Positions 31,600 to 42,611 of a DNA stretch of 64,000 nucleotides are shown piece after piece. The number at the start of each line of letters is the position of its first letter. Within the stretch, counting starts at the first letter, position 1. The notes under the pieces were generated by a model that saw nothing but the letters and a program-made list of their open reading frames with translations, was not told the origin of the DNA and ran no database searches. The DNA is taken from the NCBI GenBank assembly GCA_023052935.1, contig CM041294.1, positions 96,727,616 to 96,791,615 on the forward strand, given 5' to 3'. Origin of the DNA: Piezodorus guildinii (lineage: Eukaryota; Arthropoda; Insecta; Hemiptera; Pentatomidae). Made by a program: the position numbers and the translations under genes.

Positions 31600-32535
31600 A
31601 TGGAAATTATTACACAATGCTTTATTATTTCCAAATAACTATATTATTGTATAACTATTTATATAGCTGTTCATAGATGGTTATAAAACACTAATATTTT
31701 TTTTTCTTTATCCTCGAAAATAAAGGAATTACAAGCGTGTATATAGGCAAGATTTCAATTTTTTTTTTCGTTCTTCCTTCTTTGTTTTTTTATTGTTTAT
31801 CACGCTTTACTGATTCAAAAACACTATACATATTTTTCTTATTCTCTGTATCCATAAATAACTGAGTTATGAGCGTTTGTATAGGTAAAATTTCAATTTT
31901 TTTTCTTTTCTTTTTTCTCTTTTTTATATATTTATTTTTGGTTTAAAAAAACTTTTTTCAATCAACAACAATTTTATTGAGTAAAATTACAATCTGTCCC
32001 ACTTTGGACATCAAAAGTAGTGCTGGAAGATATAATACATACTACATTCATACAATATTTACACGGCATAAAATTACAATAAAATAATGAATTACAATAA
32101 TGAATCAATACAACAAAGTCAAGAAATCACTCATACCTATATACACATACACACACTCATACATACATCACATTGAGTGGAGAATCTAGCCAGTTCTAGA
32201 ACTCCAATATATTTACAACAGGTCGCTGGGCCACTGCCGTTTCAACCTTCTAGGTGGGTTGTATGGATGAGTGGAGCTGGATAGAGATTGAGCTAGAGGA
32301 TTAGGATGATGAATGAGGTTCTGGTGGAATTTGGATGGAATTAGGTCTGAAATAAATGGAACATTAAGGTCGTGGTGCAAGGTATAAAAACTAATACAGT
32401 TTTTCCCCATCTTCAAAAATAACTGAGTTATTGAATTAAATAACTTTTAATCGGCCTCCACTTTAAAAACTAACCAGCTAATAACAACGCCTAGGTGTTA
32501 GGATCATCCTTGCATGCCCTAGTATTTTTGGGAGG
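31600..32535 (+). repeat. rep-B copy split by a Jockey insertion
   Basis: Left part 31,600-31,953 (ATTATTACACAATGC, AACTATATTATTGTATAAC, subrepeats). Right part 32,386-32,535 (CATCTTCAAAAATAACTGAGTTATTGAATTAAAT, the core ATCGGCCTCCA to GGATCATCCTTGCATGCCCTAG). The two halves join cleanly at AAAAACT. Confidence 0.75.
31954..32385 (-). mobile_element. Jockey-clade LINE, truncated copy B
   Basis: On the reverse strand: the C-terminal frame LHHDLNVPFISDLIPSKF to LKRQWPSDLL, a stop, and the 3' UTR ending AATAAAATTGTTGTTGATTG. The 432-bp body is flanked by AAAAACT on both sides (31,947-31,953 and 32,386-32,392), a target duplication inside rep-B. About 95 percent like copies A and C where they overlap. 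Confidence 0.85.
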
Positions 32536-32695
32536 AATTTAAATAAAATTGTTCAGGTAGTTCAGTTTCAATTTTTTTTTCTTTCTTTCTCATTTTCTTA
32601 ATTATTTGCGGTTTTTCGGAAATAAAACTCGAACAAGGAGTCTGTGTATCTTCGAAAACAACAGGGTATGTAGAGGCAATATTTCCTTTTTTCAT

Positions 32696-32747
<52 letters not shown>

Positions 32748-33375
32748 CTAAAAACTCTATACATATTTTTCTCTATCTTCACAAATAACTGAGCTATGGG
32801 GTAAAATTTCAATTTTTTACCTTATTTCTAATTATTCACTGTTTTTTAGTAAAAAAAAAAAAAAAACACTTATGAATTCAAATAAATTAAAAATCTAATA
32901 AATCTTCATAATTAATTCAGTTATATGCGTATTTATGTGTAAAATTATAATTTTTTTTTCTTTTTTCTCTTTTTTATACTATTTTTCGCAGTTTTTTTTT
33001 TTTTTTTTGCTTAATATACACTAATAATTTTGTTTGTCTCTGTCTTCGAAAATAACGGAGTTACAAGCGTATTTATAGAGGAAAGATTTCAATTTTTTTC
33101 GTTTTGTTTTTTATAGCGCTTTACTGATTCTAATTTTCTATAACTATTTTTCTTTATCTTAAAAAGTAACTGAGTTATTGAATTAAATCACTTTTAATCG
33201 GCCGCCATTTTAAAAATCACCAGCTGACATCAACCTAGGTGTTAGGATCATCGATGCATGGCCCTAATATTTTTGTGGTGAATCGGAGAAATGCCGTAAC
33301 GTAAACCCTCAAATTTTGAGGGAGGAGGGGAGTAATTTTTTTATTTGTTTAGTCGATTACAAAGGTAGATTACAA
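32536..33375 (+). repeat. rep-B copy, second in tandem
   Basis: Diverged subrepeats (ACAAATAACTGAGCTATGGGG, TTCATAATTAATTCAGTTATATGCG, TCTTCGAAAATAACGGAGTTACAAGCG), then the core (33,196-33,280), AATCGGAGAAATGCCG, CCCTCAAATTTTGAGGGAGG and AGTCGATTACAAAGGTAGATTA. It contains a 52-base T run (32,696-32,747) and shorter T runs. Confidence 0.7.
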
Positions 33376-33600
33376 TTGATACAAAATTGTATCAACGTTT
33401 ATCTAGTTTTGCGCTAAGCCTGCAACCAATGAGATAATGAAATGTTTATCAATGATTTTATTGATGAAGAACAGCCATTAAGGATTTTTCGAAGGTTCAA
33501 ATAAGCTTAAATAAGCATAATCTAGTATAATCTATAGACCCAAAATAATATAAAATAAATATAATTATAATAAATAAATATAAATAATCAAATAATCAAA
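33376..33600. other. AT-rich spacer
   Basis: AAATAATAAATATAAATAATC-type repeats at 33,540-33,605; one short block resembles Jockey copy D (ATTAAGGATTTTTCGAAGG). Confidence 0.4.
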
Positions 33601-33604
33601 ATAA

Positions 33605-34220
33605 TCTAGTAGACCCTTAAGACGAGACCCATTCGCGGCAGATACACAGCTGCTTCAGAACCGTGCAGTATGCCAGTATACCAACAGTACTCTGGGCTAT
33701 GACGAAGGCGGCCACTACAAAGCACTCGGCCGATACAGCCGTCATAGAGGAGACACCTGGAGCAGGAAGAGACAAAGAGGAAGCCGTCGGGACTGCGACT
33801 TCCCCATCTTCCGGAACAGTGCCATCTGGATCGCCTGCGTGCCGCACCTGCCTCCTAGGTCTCGTATTGTCTCTTCGGTTATGGCTCTTCTCGTATTGTT
33901 TCCTTCGTGGCGATTGCTCGGAGATGAGATTATTTCCTCTCCAACGGAATCATGAAAGAAAAATTTAGCCTTAAAGTATCAGAGCCATTTTATCCCTCTG
34001 AGAAGGCACTTCCGGTGCCAAGAAGAAGAGCTCTATATGTTCTCCCTTTTTTCTCGAACACTTCCTAGTCCGCTGGAAGATTTTCCTGTCACCGGTTGGT
34101 GGTTCCGTTCGATACACTTCCGTCACATTTGGCAAAATTACTTCAGCAAAAAGCGGATATCTCGGCTGCTTGGGTCTCCTCTTAAAGTGGAGTTGAAATA
34201 TATATTTCACTGCCATCGAA
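33605..34220 (-). other. GC-rich block with two long minus-strand frames, unidentified
   Basis: The 33,610-34,200 block is about half GC in a very AT-rich window. On the minus strand an 81-codon frame (34,216-33,971, basic, with KRRPKQPRYPLF and TRKCSRKKGEHIELFF) is followed by a 76-codon frame (33,847-33,617) with a hydrophobic stretch CFVVAAFVIAQSTVGILAYC, a possible membrane helix. Plus-strand frames overlap both. I see no conserved domain, transposon motif or convincing splice pair. It may be exons of a host gene or part of an unknown element. Confidence 0.25.
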
Positions 34221-34338
34221 GTTTAAAAATTATGTTTCTAATTATAATAATTATTAATTTACTCAGATACGAATTTATTTTTAAGAGGTTAAAAAACAAA
34301 ACAATATTTGGCAAAAAAAAAATGTTCGTACATTTATT

Positions 34339-34816
34339 ATTGGTTTATTATTTGCAATAATGAACGTTTGTAATCAATCAAAAAAAACATTTGAGGGCTT
34401 TTGTTTACGAACCCGAATAATGAATAACAAAAAACCGTTTGTCCGCCGTCCGCAGCAGTTCTCTACTGAACCAATTTTTCTCAAATTGGTCACAAAAATA
34501 CTAGGGCATGCAACGATGAACCTAACACCTAGGCGTTAATATCAGCTGGTTATTTTTAAAATGGGGACCGATTAAAAGTTATTTAATTTAATAACTCAGT
34601 TATTTTTCAAGATGGAGAAAAATAGTCATAGAATTTTAGAATCTCTAAAACACGACAAAAAAAATTGATCTATATATTCCTACAAAATGAAAAAAAGAAT
34701 CATTGGAATTGGTTCAGAAATAGTAGCGATATATTGCCGTTTTGAAATTATCAGTGGTGATATTCCATTTTCCTTTGAATTATTTATTGCTGTTCATAAA
34801 TATAGTTAATTGTCTT
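34339..34816 (-). repeat. rep-B copy
   Basis: Starts TTGGTTTATTATTTGCAATAA, the inverted counterpart of the other end (TGGTTTATTATTTCCAAATAA). Then AACCGTTTGTCCGCCGTCCGC, the conserved core reversed (CTAGGGCATGCAACGATGAACC to ATGGGGACCGATT), TAATAACTCAGTTATTTTTC and TTATTTATTGCTGTTCATAAATATAG. It fuses to a rep-A. Confidence 0.75.
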
Positions 34817-35850
34817 AACATGTGGTTTATTAAATAATCGGCTTTTCATAACTTTCCATTAGCCTTTACTATTATGTTTATACGATAATATTTTTTCTAA
34901 AATCTTTAGCTTTCCAACGGTATGTCATACACATATATTACTGTTTTTATGTTCAAAAACACAAAAAATGCATTTAAAAAAATTATGCTCTTTTCTCCTT
35001 TAGTTGGCTAACAAATTCGTTCACCTTATAAATTTTTTATCTGTTTTTTAGCAATGTCAATCAGGTGATATGGCTATTTTTATAGAATCCACAAAATTAG
35101 AGGTACTTTACAGGAAGGAAATATAAAATACCGGCATTTAGGCCCTGACAGACTATTTCAATCAGAATGAAACATGCATGATATTAAAGCACATTAAATA
35201 TTTTTTCATAATTTCTTCCTCTTTCCAACGGTATATAATAAATACGTCTATATTATTGTTCTTATTATAAAAAAAAAACAAAAAATTCATATAAAAATAG
35301 TTTTGCTATTTTATCCTTTAGTTGGTCATCCGACTCGTCTAACTTGTATACTTAGCTGTCCTTCATCAATGTCATTAAGATAATAGGGCTAATCTTTTGG
35401 AATGTACAAATTTAACCGCTTCATAAGCCCTATCAGATTATTTCAATCAAAATGAAACCTACATGATATTAAACCCATTAAATTTCACGTAGTTATATTA
35501 TAGCGAGTTCAATTAAAATCGTTACAACCGTTGTTGAGGAAATCGCAAAAACGTGCATAATGCATTGTATAAAGTGGCTCTTCTGGTTTTTTGATTTTTA
35601 TGAAAAAGTTGCTGTAACATCTCGGGCGTATAGTTGTCTTAAATATGAAATTTTAGCTCCATACGACTATTCATTTTTGGGCTAGACTTACCTCACACGG
35701 AAACACACACGGACCTTTTTGTGGGACTTGGTTATTAGGACTCAAGGGACCCTAAAACGTGTATTTCCGGTGTAAACTGGAATTCGAAAATTCTCACGAT
35801 CGCAATAATTTTCCTTACTATATATTTCATATATAGGTAAGTGAAAGTAA
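34817..35850 (-). repeat. rep-A copy with an internal partial duplication
   Basis: Ends TAGGTAAGTGAAAGTAA. The segment with CTTTCCAACGGTAT, TTTAGTTGG and GACTATTTCAATCAGAATGAAAC occurs twice (34,905-35,190 and 35,215-35,475), so this copy carries a duplication of about 270 bp in its middle. The first 170 bp of the usual left end are missing. Confidence 0.7.
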
Positions 35851-36711
35851 AAAACAGCTGGAATATTATTGAATACAAGAAGGAGTATAGAAGACTTCGG
35901 ACCTCCCAGAGATCGGAGTTCGTGCCTCAGCTAGCAAAGAATATTGAGCACGACAAACGTGTGCTTCACGGTCCGGCTGGATAGTTATCGCCAATGCTTC
36001 ATCTCATGATTATATTTTGAGCCTACACCTTATTTTTACTTAAAATATGGAAAAGATATTATATTTTCTAACTCATACCTCTTAACATTCTATTATAATT
36101 TTATTCCTCTTAAAAACCTGATTTACATCTGTCCGAAAGGCAAGGACAATCAGCGAATGTGTAGAATGATGTAGGTAATGTTGACATGTGAGGTAAGAGG
36201 AAGGATCCGTACAGTATCAGCGGTTCTTGTATTGGTCACATCGACGATTAGTTAGCTCAAGAGATCTCGCATCCTACACCTTTTTAATCTCCTCGAATTC
36301 ATAGCCATATCGATTGTAGCCATACCTGTTATTAGCGTGTTGTATGCCCGTGTAAGTCATTAGGAAACCGTAGATAAAGAGCCCTTATGTGTAAGTCAGT
36401 ATGTAAAATTCTGTTAGTAGCGCGTACCATGGTGCATTTTTTATCAGTCGTAATATTGTGGATTGAAACATTTGAAGCTTTTCTAAGTGAGAATTTTTTG
36501 CTATGCCGTATATTTGTGAGGGGTATGTCCAGATCGGTTCAAGTTTATGTATTTAGTTTCCGATTCACTTTCAATTTGGAAGATTTTACGTGAGCCTGAG
36601 ATAAAGTACTTTGTCCGCTTGAGAATTAGGGTTGTTCTCGATGAAGAATGAAGGGAAGGTATGTCTTCGTAGGGTAAATATTACATGTTTAGATTTGTGA
36701 TGCACTTCAAG
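35851..36711. other. Spacer, nothing recognised
   Basis: Unique and moderately AT-rich; the 68-codon frame at 36,387-36,593 has no motif. Confidence 0.4.
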
Positions 36712-37312
36712 CATAAGTTAATATTTTTTCTAAATGTTTTACCTTTCCAACTGTATATTATACATCTATATTGCTACTCTTGTGTTCAAAAACACAACAA
36801 CTGCATTAAAAAATTATTGCTCATTTCTCCTTTAGTTCTATTTCGAATTTGTTCAACGTATAGATTTATCGTTTTATTTATTAGTGTGTAAAAAATATAA
36901 AAAAAAGTGTAAAAAAATATGGCATAGCTATTTTTTTTTAATATCTACATAATTGAATGTACTTTAGGGAAAGAAAATTTAACTATAGGCATTTAAGTCC
37001 TGCCAGACTATTTCAATCAGAATTAAACCTACATGACTTCAAAGCCTATTAAAGTTTACATTGATATAGGATGTTTAATCAAAATCGTCAAAGCCGTATT
37101 TGAGAAAATCGTAAAAAGGTGCAGAATATAAAGTGGCTCTTTTGGTTAGCCGATTTTAATAGGAAAGTTGCTGTAACATCTCAAGCTTACAGTTCTCTTA
37201 AATATGAAATTTTAGTTTTCACACACGAACCTTGATTAGTTGGACTCAACGGACCCTAAAACGTGAATTTCCCGTTGAAAACTGGAATTATAAATTTTTA
37301 AATGCAAATATT
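36712..37312 (-). repeat. rep-A copy, both ends lost
   Basis: Covers CATAAGTTAATATTTTTTC, CTTTCCAACTGTATATTATAC, TGCCAGACTATTTCAATCAG, CAAAATCGTCAAAGCCGT, AGTGGCTCTTTTGG and GACCCTAAAACGTGAATTTCC; a 30-bp piece is duplicated at 36,885-36,925. Confidence 0.65.
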
Positions 37313-37481
37313 AGTATTCACACTGACCTTTCCTACGTATTAAATTATATATGCTACATACAATATATTTTATAATTATTTAAATCTAAATTTATAATTA
37401 TTGCAAGAAATGCATTAGGGACCCATTACATAGAGGTTTGAATACAATGAGAGGAAATTTCACTAGATAATAAGTTCCGCA

Positions 37482-37730
37482 AAGCTCATGGTGACTAAGA
37501 AGGAAATCTGACGGAGGTCGCGGGTTCGAACCCAACAGGGACAATAGGATTTCTTAGGGGAGTAGAAAATCCTTGATTATGTCGTCCTGTAGTAGGTGTC
37601 CCCAGCCTCAGGTACTTATTAAAGACTCATATCCTATTAAACCTGGATAGGCAAAACTTAGGACTCCCACTGTAGCATCGTCCAATTAGTCACAGTAATA
37701 TAAAGTTACGTTAAATAAATAAACATATAA
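37482..37730 (+). mobile_element. SINE-2 copy
   Basis: B box CGGGTTCGAACCC, TAGGATTTCTTAGGGGAG, CAGGTACTTATTAAAGACTC, AACCTGGATAGGCAAAACTTAGGACTCCC and the end GTTAAATAAATAAAC. The A box is mutated. Confidence 0.75.
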
Positions 37731-37784
37731 ATGCATGTTTCTCTATGGATCTATAATTATTGAAGATAGAGAAAAATCGTAAAG

Positions 37785-38262
37785 ATTTTCGAGATCAAGT
37801 CACCGCAATGAACAAGGAAAAAAAGTTTTATTATATATAAAAAAAACAACAAACATGATACATATTTTTCACCCATCAAACCTTTTATTTCTTTTTTTCT
37901 CTCCTATGATTTAAACTTTTGCCATTTTCAAGGATCCTTTATTGTTTATTGCATGCATAAAAATATATATATTGTCATATAAAACAATATACTTTAGGCT
38001 GAAACCAGCCTTGTCAGCTTGTTATGGTCTAAATATTGTAGAAGGACAGATTAAAGGGTCCTTTAAAATGGCAAAAGGCTGAAACTTAGGAGAGAAAAAA
38101 GGAAATGAAATGATTGTTGAGTGAAAAATATGGATCATTTTTTTTATTTAAAAAGAACTTAATAAAAAAATAAATAAAAAATAATAATTTTATATGTTCA
38201 AGCCACGACTTATAACAGATGTGATAGATTCCCTGATAACTCGGTTATTATTGATGATACAG
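37785..38262. repeat. Long imperfect inverted repeat
   Basis: Arms at about 37,785-37,943 and 38,050-38,262. Left landmarks TTCGAGATCAAGTCAC, ATACATATTTTTCACCCATC, TTTTTTCTCTCCTATG and GCCATTTTCAAGGATCC reappear reversed on the right as GTAACTTGATCTCGAA, GAGTGAAAAATATGGAT, AGGAGAGAAAAAAGG and GGTCCTTTAAAATGGC. The right arm also has AAAATGGC, a spacer, then GGCTGAAAC, the ribozyme-like motif. No ORF. Confidence 0.65.
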
Positions 38263-38347
38263 AAAAACTGTAACTTGATCTCGAATCAGGAAATTTTATT
38301 TGAATAAAAATCGAAGGAAATAGTAAAGTAACCTACTATAAATGTTT

Positions 38348-38920
38348 TTGGTTTAATATTTCCAATAACAAACCTTTGTAATCGACCAAAAAAAATTACT
38401 CCTCAACCTCCCCCCCTCCATCCTCATCCCCTGAAATTTAAGAGCTAACGTTCCAAGATACGTAGGATCCGAATAAAGAATATTTAAAAAAATCTTTAGA
38501 TTCACCCAATGATGAAGAGTATATAAATTTAAATAAAATATTCAGGAACAGTCTCAGTAAATTGTTATAATGATGATTAAATAAATTATGTTTAAAAGAA
38601 GAGATTGTTCTTGAATATTTTTTTTTTTTTTTTTTTTTAATTTTCTCTACTATAAAAATTAATAAATACACACAAACAGTTTTTTTTTTTTTTTTTATAT
38701 AAAGAATTAAATTTTCTATAAAAGTAAAAAAGAATCATTGAAATCGGTTTAAAAATAGCAGAGATTAAACCGAATAAAATGAGCAGTAGTAATAGACCAT
38801 TTCCCTTGGAATTATATATTGTTTTTCATATTAGTTAATTACCCTTTAACAGCTATAAAAACAGTTATACTCGAATATAGTTATTTAAAAGTAATCAACC
38901 ATTTCAATATTATTTGCGAC
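38348..38920 (-). repeat. rep-B copy, core lost
   Basis: TTTGGTTTAATATTTCCAATAA, TTTGTAATCGACCAAAAAAAATTAC, AAATTTAAGAGCTAACGTTC at one end; AAAGAATCATTGAAATCGG, GAGCAGTAGTAATAGACC, TTAGTTAATTACCC, AACAGTTATACTCG at the other. Between them lie T runs (38,619-38,638, 38,681-38,696) and about 150 bp of unknown sequence where the core should be. Confidence 0.6.
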
Positions 38921-39149
38921 TTTTTTATTTAGTTATCATAAGGATTATCAAAGAGATGAGTATGGTGAAAAACCTAATCTATAGCCTCGAAAATAATCTC
39001 TAAGCCCCAGTTAATTGCTTCATCATACACAATACCTAAGGCATTTAGGATGAGGTAAACCTGGCTAATACCTCACATAACGCGTACAACTTTTTAATTT
39101 TCAAATTTACATGTATACAGGAGTCTTTCATAAAAATAATTATGCTTCA

Positions 39150-39345
39150 AATGCGTGACAAATCAAAACATATAACATTTACCCTTCAATCTTTATCGAG
39201 AACAACCCAATTCCTCAGAAGGACGCAGTGCTATATCTCGGACTCAACTTCGACAAAAGAATGACATGGCGTGATCAAAGTGAAACGAAAAACGCTCAAC
39301 AAACGCCTTAAACTACTTTTTTTCCTAATCTTCCAAACAAAGACT
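39150..39345 (+). pseudogene. Jockey RT fragment
   Basis: Reading frames give KSKHITFT, VLYLGLNFDKRMTW and, after a 1-nt shift, VKRKTLNKRLK, collinear with KCKHITFT, VRYLGLLLDKRLTW and LKRQELNRRF of Jockey copy A. Decayed; no flanking duplication seen. Confidence 0.65.
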
Positions 39346-39487
39346 AAAAACAGAAACGAAATACATACACTTACGAACTCAACCGATCTAGAATTACTCC
39401 TCACAAATATGCGGCATAGCTGTAAAGACTCACTTAAAGAAGCTTGTAATTTTTCTACACGAAATTTTACGAACCTGTTGAACCTAG

Positions 39488-39680
39488 CAGATGTTACTAG
39501 GATTTTTAAATAGAGTGAAAACTCCTTCGTTATGCCGTCCCTCAGACGGAACGTAAAACGTTGGTCAAGAGCCCGAGCTAAGTAAGGTACTCTTTAAGAA
39601 AGGATCTTTAAAGAACTTTTCACTTTAATATCGTTCGATTACAACAGTAGCATAAAATAACGTTAAATGAATAAAAATAA
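39488..39680 (+). mobile_element. SINE-2 fragment, diverged
   Basis: ACTAGGATTTTTAAATAGAGTG, GTTATGCCGTCCCTCAGACGG, AGGTACTCTTTAAG, TCGTTCGATTACAACAGTAGCATAAAATAACG, TTAAATGAATAAA. Head missing. Confidence 0.65.
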
Positions 39681-39859
39681 TCTAAAATTTAAAACTTATA
39701 CAAGAAGCTATTTATTCTTTATTTTACTCATAAATAAATCAGATATTTTTTATTATCTTCTGCGATACCTCATATATCTTCTCTTCTTGTTATTGTCAAA
39801 ATGTTAAACAATTATTAATTTTAAGATTTTGATTGTGTAGTAGACACCTGTCATTAATA

Positions 39860-40365
39860 ACATTAATAATAATAGACTAACCGAACCCGAAGGTTGGATG
39901 TCGATACCAGCAAAAACTGCCTACAGATAATCGTCATTCAAACTCAAGCCTCCGAGATCAGCCTCCCAATCCACAATCCTCCCATCGACACTTCGGCCTA
40001 CCTTTCGGACGCTTACCAGCGGTTCAGCGAATACCAACTTTCTCGGAATCCGTTCCTCACAGAGCCCAACAACTTAACACGCCCATTTGACTCTCCGTGA
40101 TGCTATCAACTCAATTATATTCACAGGCTACAAGCTCCTCAATTCCGCGTTGTGCAACCTTCTGAAACTCCCCAGTGACCTCATCTCTCTTCATACCAAA
40201 TATTTTACGCAATATCCTATTTTTGAAAATCTTAAGACGTTGTTCATCCTTCAAAGTAAACGACTACGTTTCACATCCGTAAACAATCGTCGGAAGAATA
40301 ATAGTTTTATATTTTAGTTCACAAAATACCACTAACAATCATGATTCTTAGGTAAAACTGTCTTA
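39860..40365 (-). mobile_element. RTE copy with inverted 5' piece
   Basis: 39,860-40,316 is the 3' end of the 25,673 RTE family on the minus strand: (ATT)n-type tail, CCGAACCCGAAGGTTGGATGTCG, then the C-terminal domain back to the RIYKTIILPTV region. Directly after it, 40,310-40,365 matches the RTE 5' region on the opposite strand (ATATTTTAGTTCACAAAATAnCA, ATTCnTnAGGTAAAAC; compare 25,855-25,905). A 5' piece inverted against the 3' piece is the product expected of twin priming. The frames 39,894-40,317 on the plus strand are shadows. Confidence 0.75.
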
Positions 40366-40369
40366 ACAC

Positions 40370-41734
40370 AAAACATATCAATTAGAATGGTAAATTTGTT
40401 CGTGTAAGAGTGTACGATTGTTATTAAAAGCCAAATCTTCATAAATACTTACATATACTTACAAACGTTAACGTAATTTAAAATTATTTCTCAATGAGAT
40501 ATACCGGACCCCTGACATCGTCTGCGGACCACTAGTTAGCAACCACTTTCAAAAAAAGGTTCATCTCTAGGTGAAGAGTGCTTCGGGTGTCATACCTCGT
40601 ATAGCGCGTTTAAGATTTTACACAATTTTGAGCTTATTAATAAATCATTGTTTTTCCGTTTAATTATTTCTTCTTTTAAACTAACTGATTGTTCTCTTTT
40701 ATAGACTAAATAATATGAGAGAGAATAGGAATAAGAAACAAAAAAAGGCAGAAAGTTGAACAAACTAAAGTGTTAATCATTTATATTAACAAATTAAGTT
40801 CTTTGTCAATATAATCATTATATTCAATTCCTCTACATTAAGTTTAAAATATATAGCGTATTAGTGTTTGAGAGTCGAGAAAACTACAATAGAGAATCCA
40901 CTCGAGTTTTTTGCCCCGTTGGAATGAGAACCAGGCCGACGTATTTGTAAATAATGTTTTCCACACTAAATAATACTCAAATATTTTTCGGGCCAAGGTT
41001 TTACTGAATCTGCGAAAACCTTATAATCGCAATGACCTTATTTCCCACGAGGTTTAATGAATAAAATTATTTCTCTTCAATATAAATATTAAACAGGAAT
41101 AATGGCAATTAATAAATATTAAACACATCCCTAAGTGAGTTGCATCGTCATGATTATTGATCAACTTGTTTGTGCAACCATTTTTTTCTGTATTTTCCTT
41201 TCTTTATTTTGTAGAGTTTTCCTATAAAACGGAAAATGGGAGTGAAAAGTGCTTTCCTTAACCTACACGAATTCTTCTGAAACTCAATTTCGTCAGTTAC
41301 AGGTATTTTTGAGGGTGGAAACTAAGGTTTGTGAGATGTTGGGACGTTACAACGTGCCATGTTGATATCACTGCATCTTTTATAAATCAGGTTTCTTCCC
41401 TCCAAAACTATTATTTGTATACGCTTATTTAATTATTATTTTCCATTTTTTGTTCGGTGATTAAATAAAAGTATAGGTATGTGTCTACTACTAGACATGG
41501 ACAAATTCTTTTTTAATAAATACATCAAAATGTTATTTTATTTTAAAGTGTTGGAAATCGATATCAGGGGTACTTAGGTTTTGGAAATGATTTTCACTTA
41601 CTTTGGCTTTTAAAATCACTTAAAAGAACTAGCACATAAAATTACATAAGAGTTTAAAAAAAAATAGTAAATAAAGAGGTCTGTAGGTCTTGACTCAAGA
41701 CTCTTGAGTAAGCCGCCACGTTTTTTCCCCATTT
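40370..41734. other. Spacer, nothing recognised
   Basis: AT-rich, unique, no ORF over 60 codons. 40,890-41,050 is slightly more GC-balanced. Confidence 0.4.
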
Positions 41735-41932
41735 TCGGGTACTCACTTTAAAGAGGGTGGGTCTGTCCCAAGAGGGCCTCCATGCCCTAGGGCCGCCCCC
41801 CCCCTCCTCTCCCGGCCGAAATAACAGAATAAATAATATTCTGCCACAGCTGGAATTCGAACCCAGGACCCCGAGGACTTAGACTAATACTCTATCCAAT
41901 AGGGCGCGCCGCCTACTAACATATGAGTTCAA
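41735..41932 (-). mobile_element. SINE-3 copy
   Basis: On the reverse strand: a tRNA-like head with CCTATTGGATAGAG (A box region), B box GGGTTCGAATTCC, then TGTGGCAGAATATTATTTATTCTGTTATTTCGGC and CCCTCTTGGGACAGACCCACCCTC. The anticodon-arm region remains tRNA-like, but the acceptor stem and size do not support a functional tRNA. Confidence 0.65.
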
Positions 41933-41984
41933 AGTTAATTTAAATAAAAAGTTTATTCAGTTCCGTTGGATACGTATTATTTAG

Positions 41985-42611
41985 ATTAAGTAATATAACA
42001 ATAAAAAATCTTTACTTAAATTAATCAGTAATAAGTTTTTACATTATTCGTCACTTTTTATTAACTTTTACAACTTAGTATATTAGGTAATTATATTTTT
42101 TTAAAAACCTTTTGATTCCCTTCGAGCCCGTGGCTGAGTTAGCGAGCTAGTTTCTCATGCTACAGGTTGCGAGTTCGAATCCCAGTCCCGGCGGGACTTT
42201 TATAATGATGTAATTAAATGGGGATTTACTCGCAGCCTCTCCCCCGGGTATGTGAGACCCGTCAGGCAAATGGTGGCCACTCGCAAAATTAGGCGTAGGG
42301 TGTGATGACCCTACACTACGAATTTCATCGTGAAACGCGAGTGTAATCTCCCAGGAGATCACACCGCGTGGCCCAGGGCCTGCACGGCCTGTCGCGACAC
42401 TGAAAAAAAAAAAAAAAAAAAAGATTCCCTTGGGTGGATATATTATACACCTATATTACTGTTCCTATTGTCAAAAAAATCCATTAAAAAATATATTTTT
42501 GCTCTTTTCGTCTTTAGTTGGATATCTAATTCATTCAAATTATGTATTTGCCCGTTTTTTATCAATGCAAACAAGATAATGATTTATATAACTAATTTAA
42601 ATATTTTTATG
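41985..42611 (-). repeat. rep-A copy split by SINE-1
   Basis: Left part TCAGTAATAAG, CGTCACTTTTTATTAACTTTTAC, TTTTTTTAAAAACC; right part GGGTGGATATATTATACACC, TTACTGTTCCTATTGTC, TTTAGTTGGATATCTAATTC, ATCAATGCAAACAAGATAATG. Both ends of the repeat are lost. Confidence 0.65.
42123..42422 (+). mobile_element. SINE-1 copy, full length (reference)
   Basis: 300 bp: A box GTGGCTGAGTTAG, B box GCGAGTTCGAATCCC, body CGGCGGGACTTTTATAATG, CTCTCCCCCGGGTATGTGAG, GGTGGCCACTCGC, TGATGACCCTACACTACG, ATCTCCCAGGAGATCACACCGCG, GCCTGCACGGCCTGTCGCG, then a poly-A tail. A perfect 9-bp target duplication GATTCCCTT occurs at 42,114-42,122 and 42,423-42,431. This is a Pol III-type, LINE-mobilised element. The tail is poly-A, so a poly-A LINE (such as the Jockey copies here) is the likelier partner than the RTE. 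Confidence 0.9.

Noticed and set aside
32519..32812. 97-codon lysine-rich minus frame
   Set aside because: Runs through the 52-base T tract inside rep-B.
39894..40317. Two plus-strand frames
   Set aside because: Antisense of the RTE C-terminal domain.
41735..42190. tRNA-like sequences with good A and B boxes
   Set aside because: They are heads of SINE-3 and SINE-1: wrong total length, no paired acceptor stem, followed by SINE bodies. I call no genuine tRNA gene in the window.
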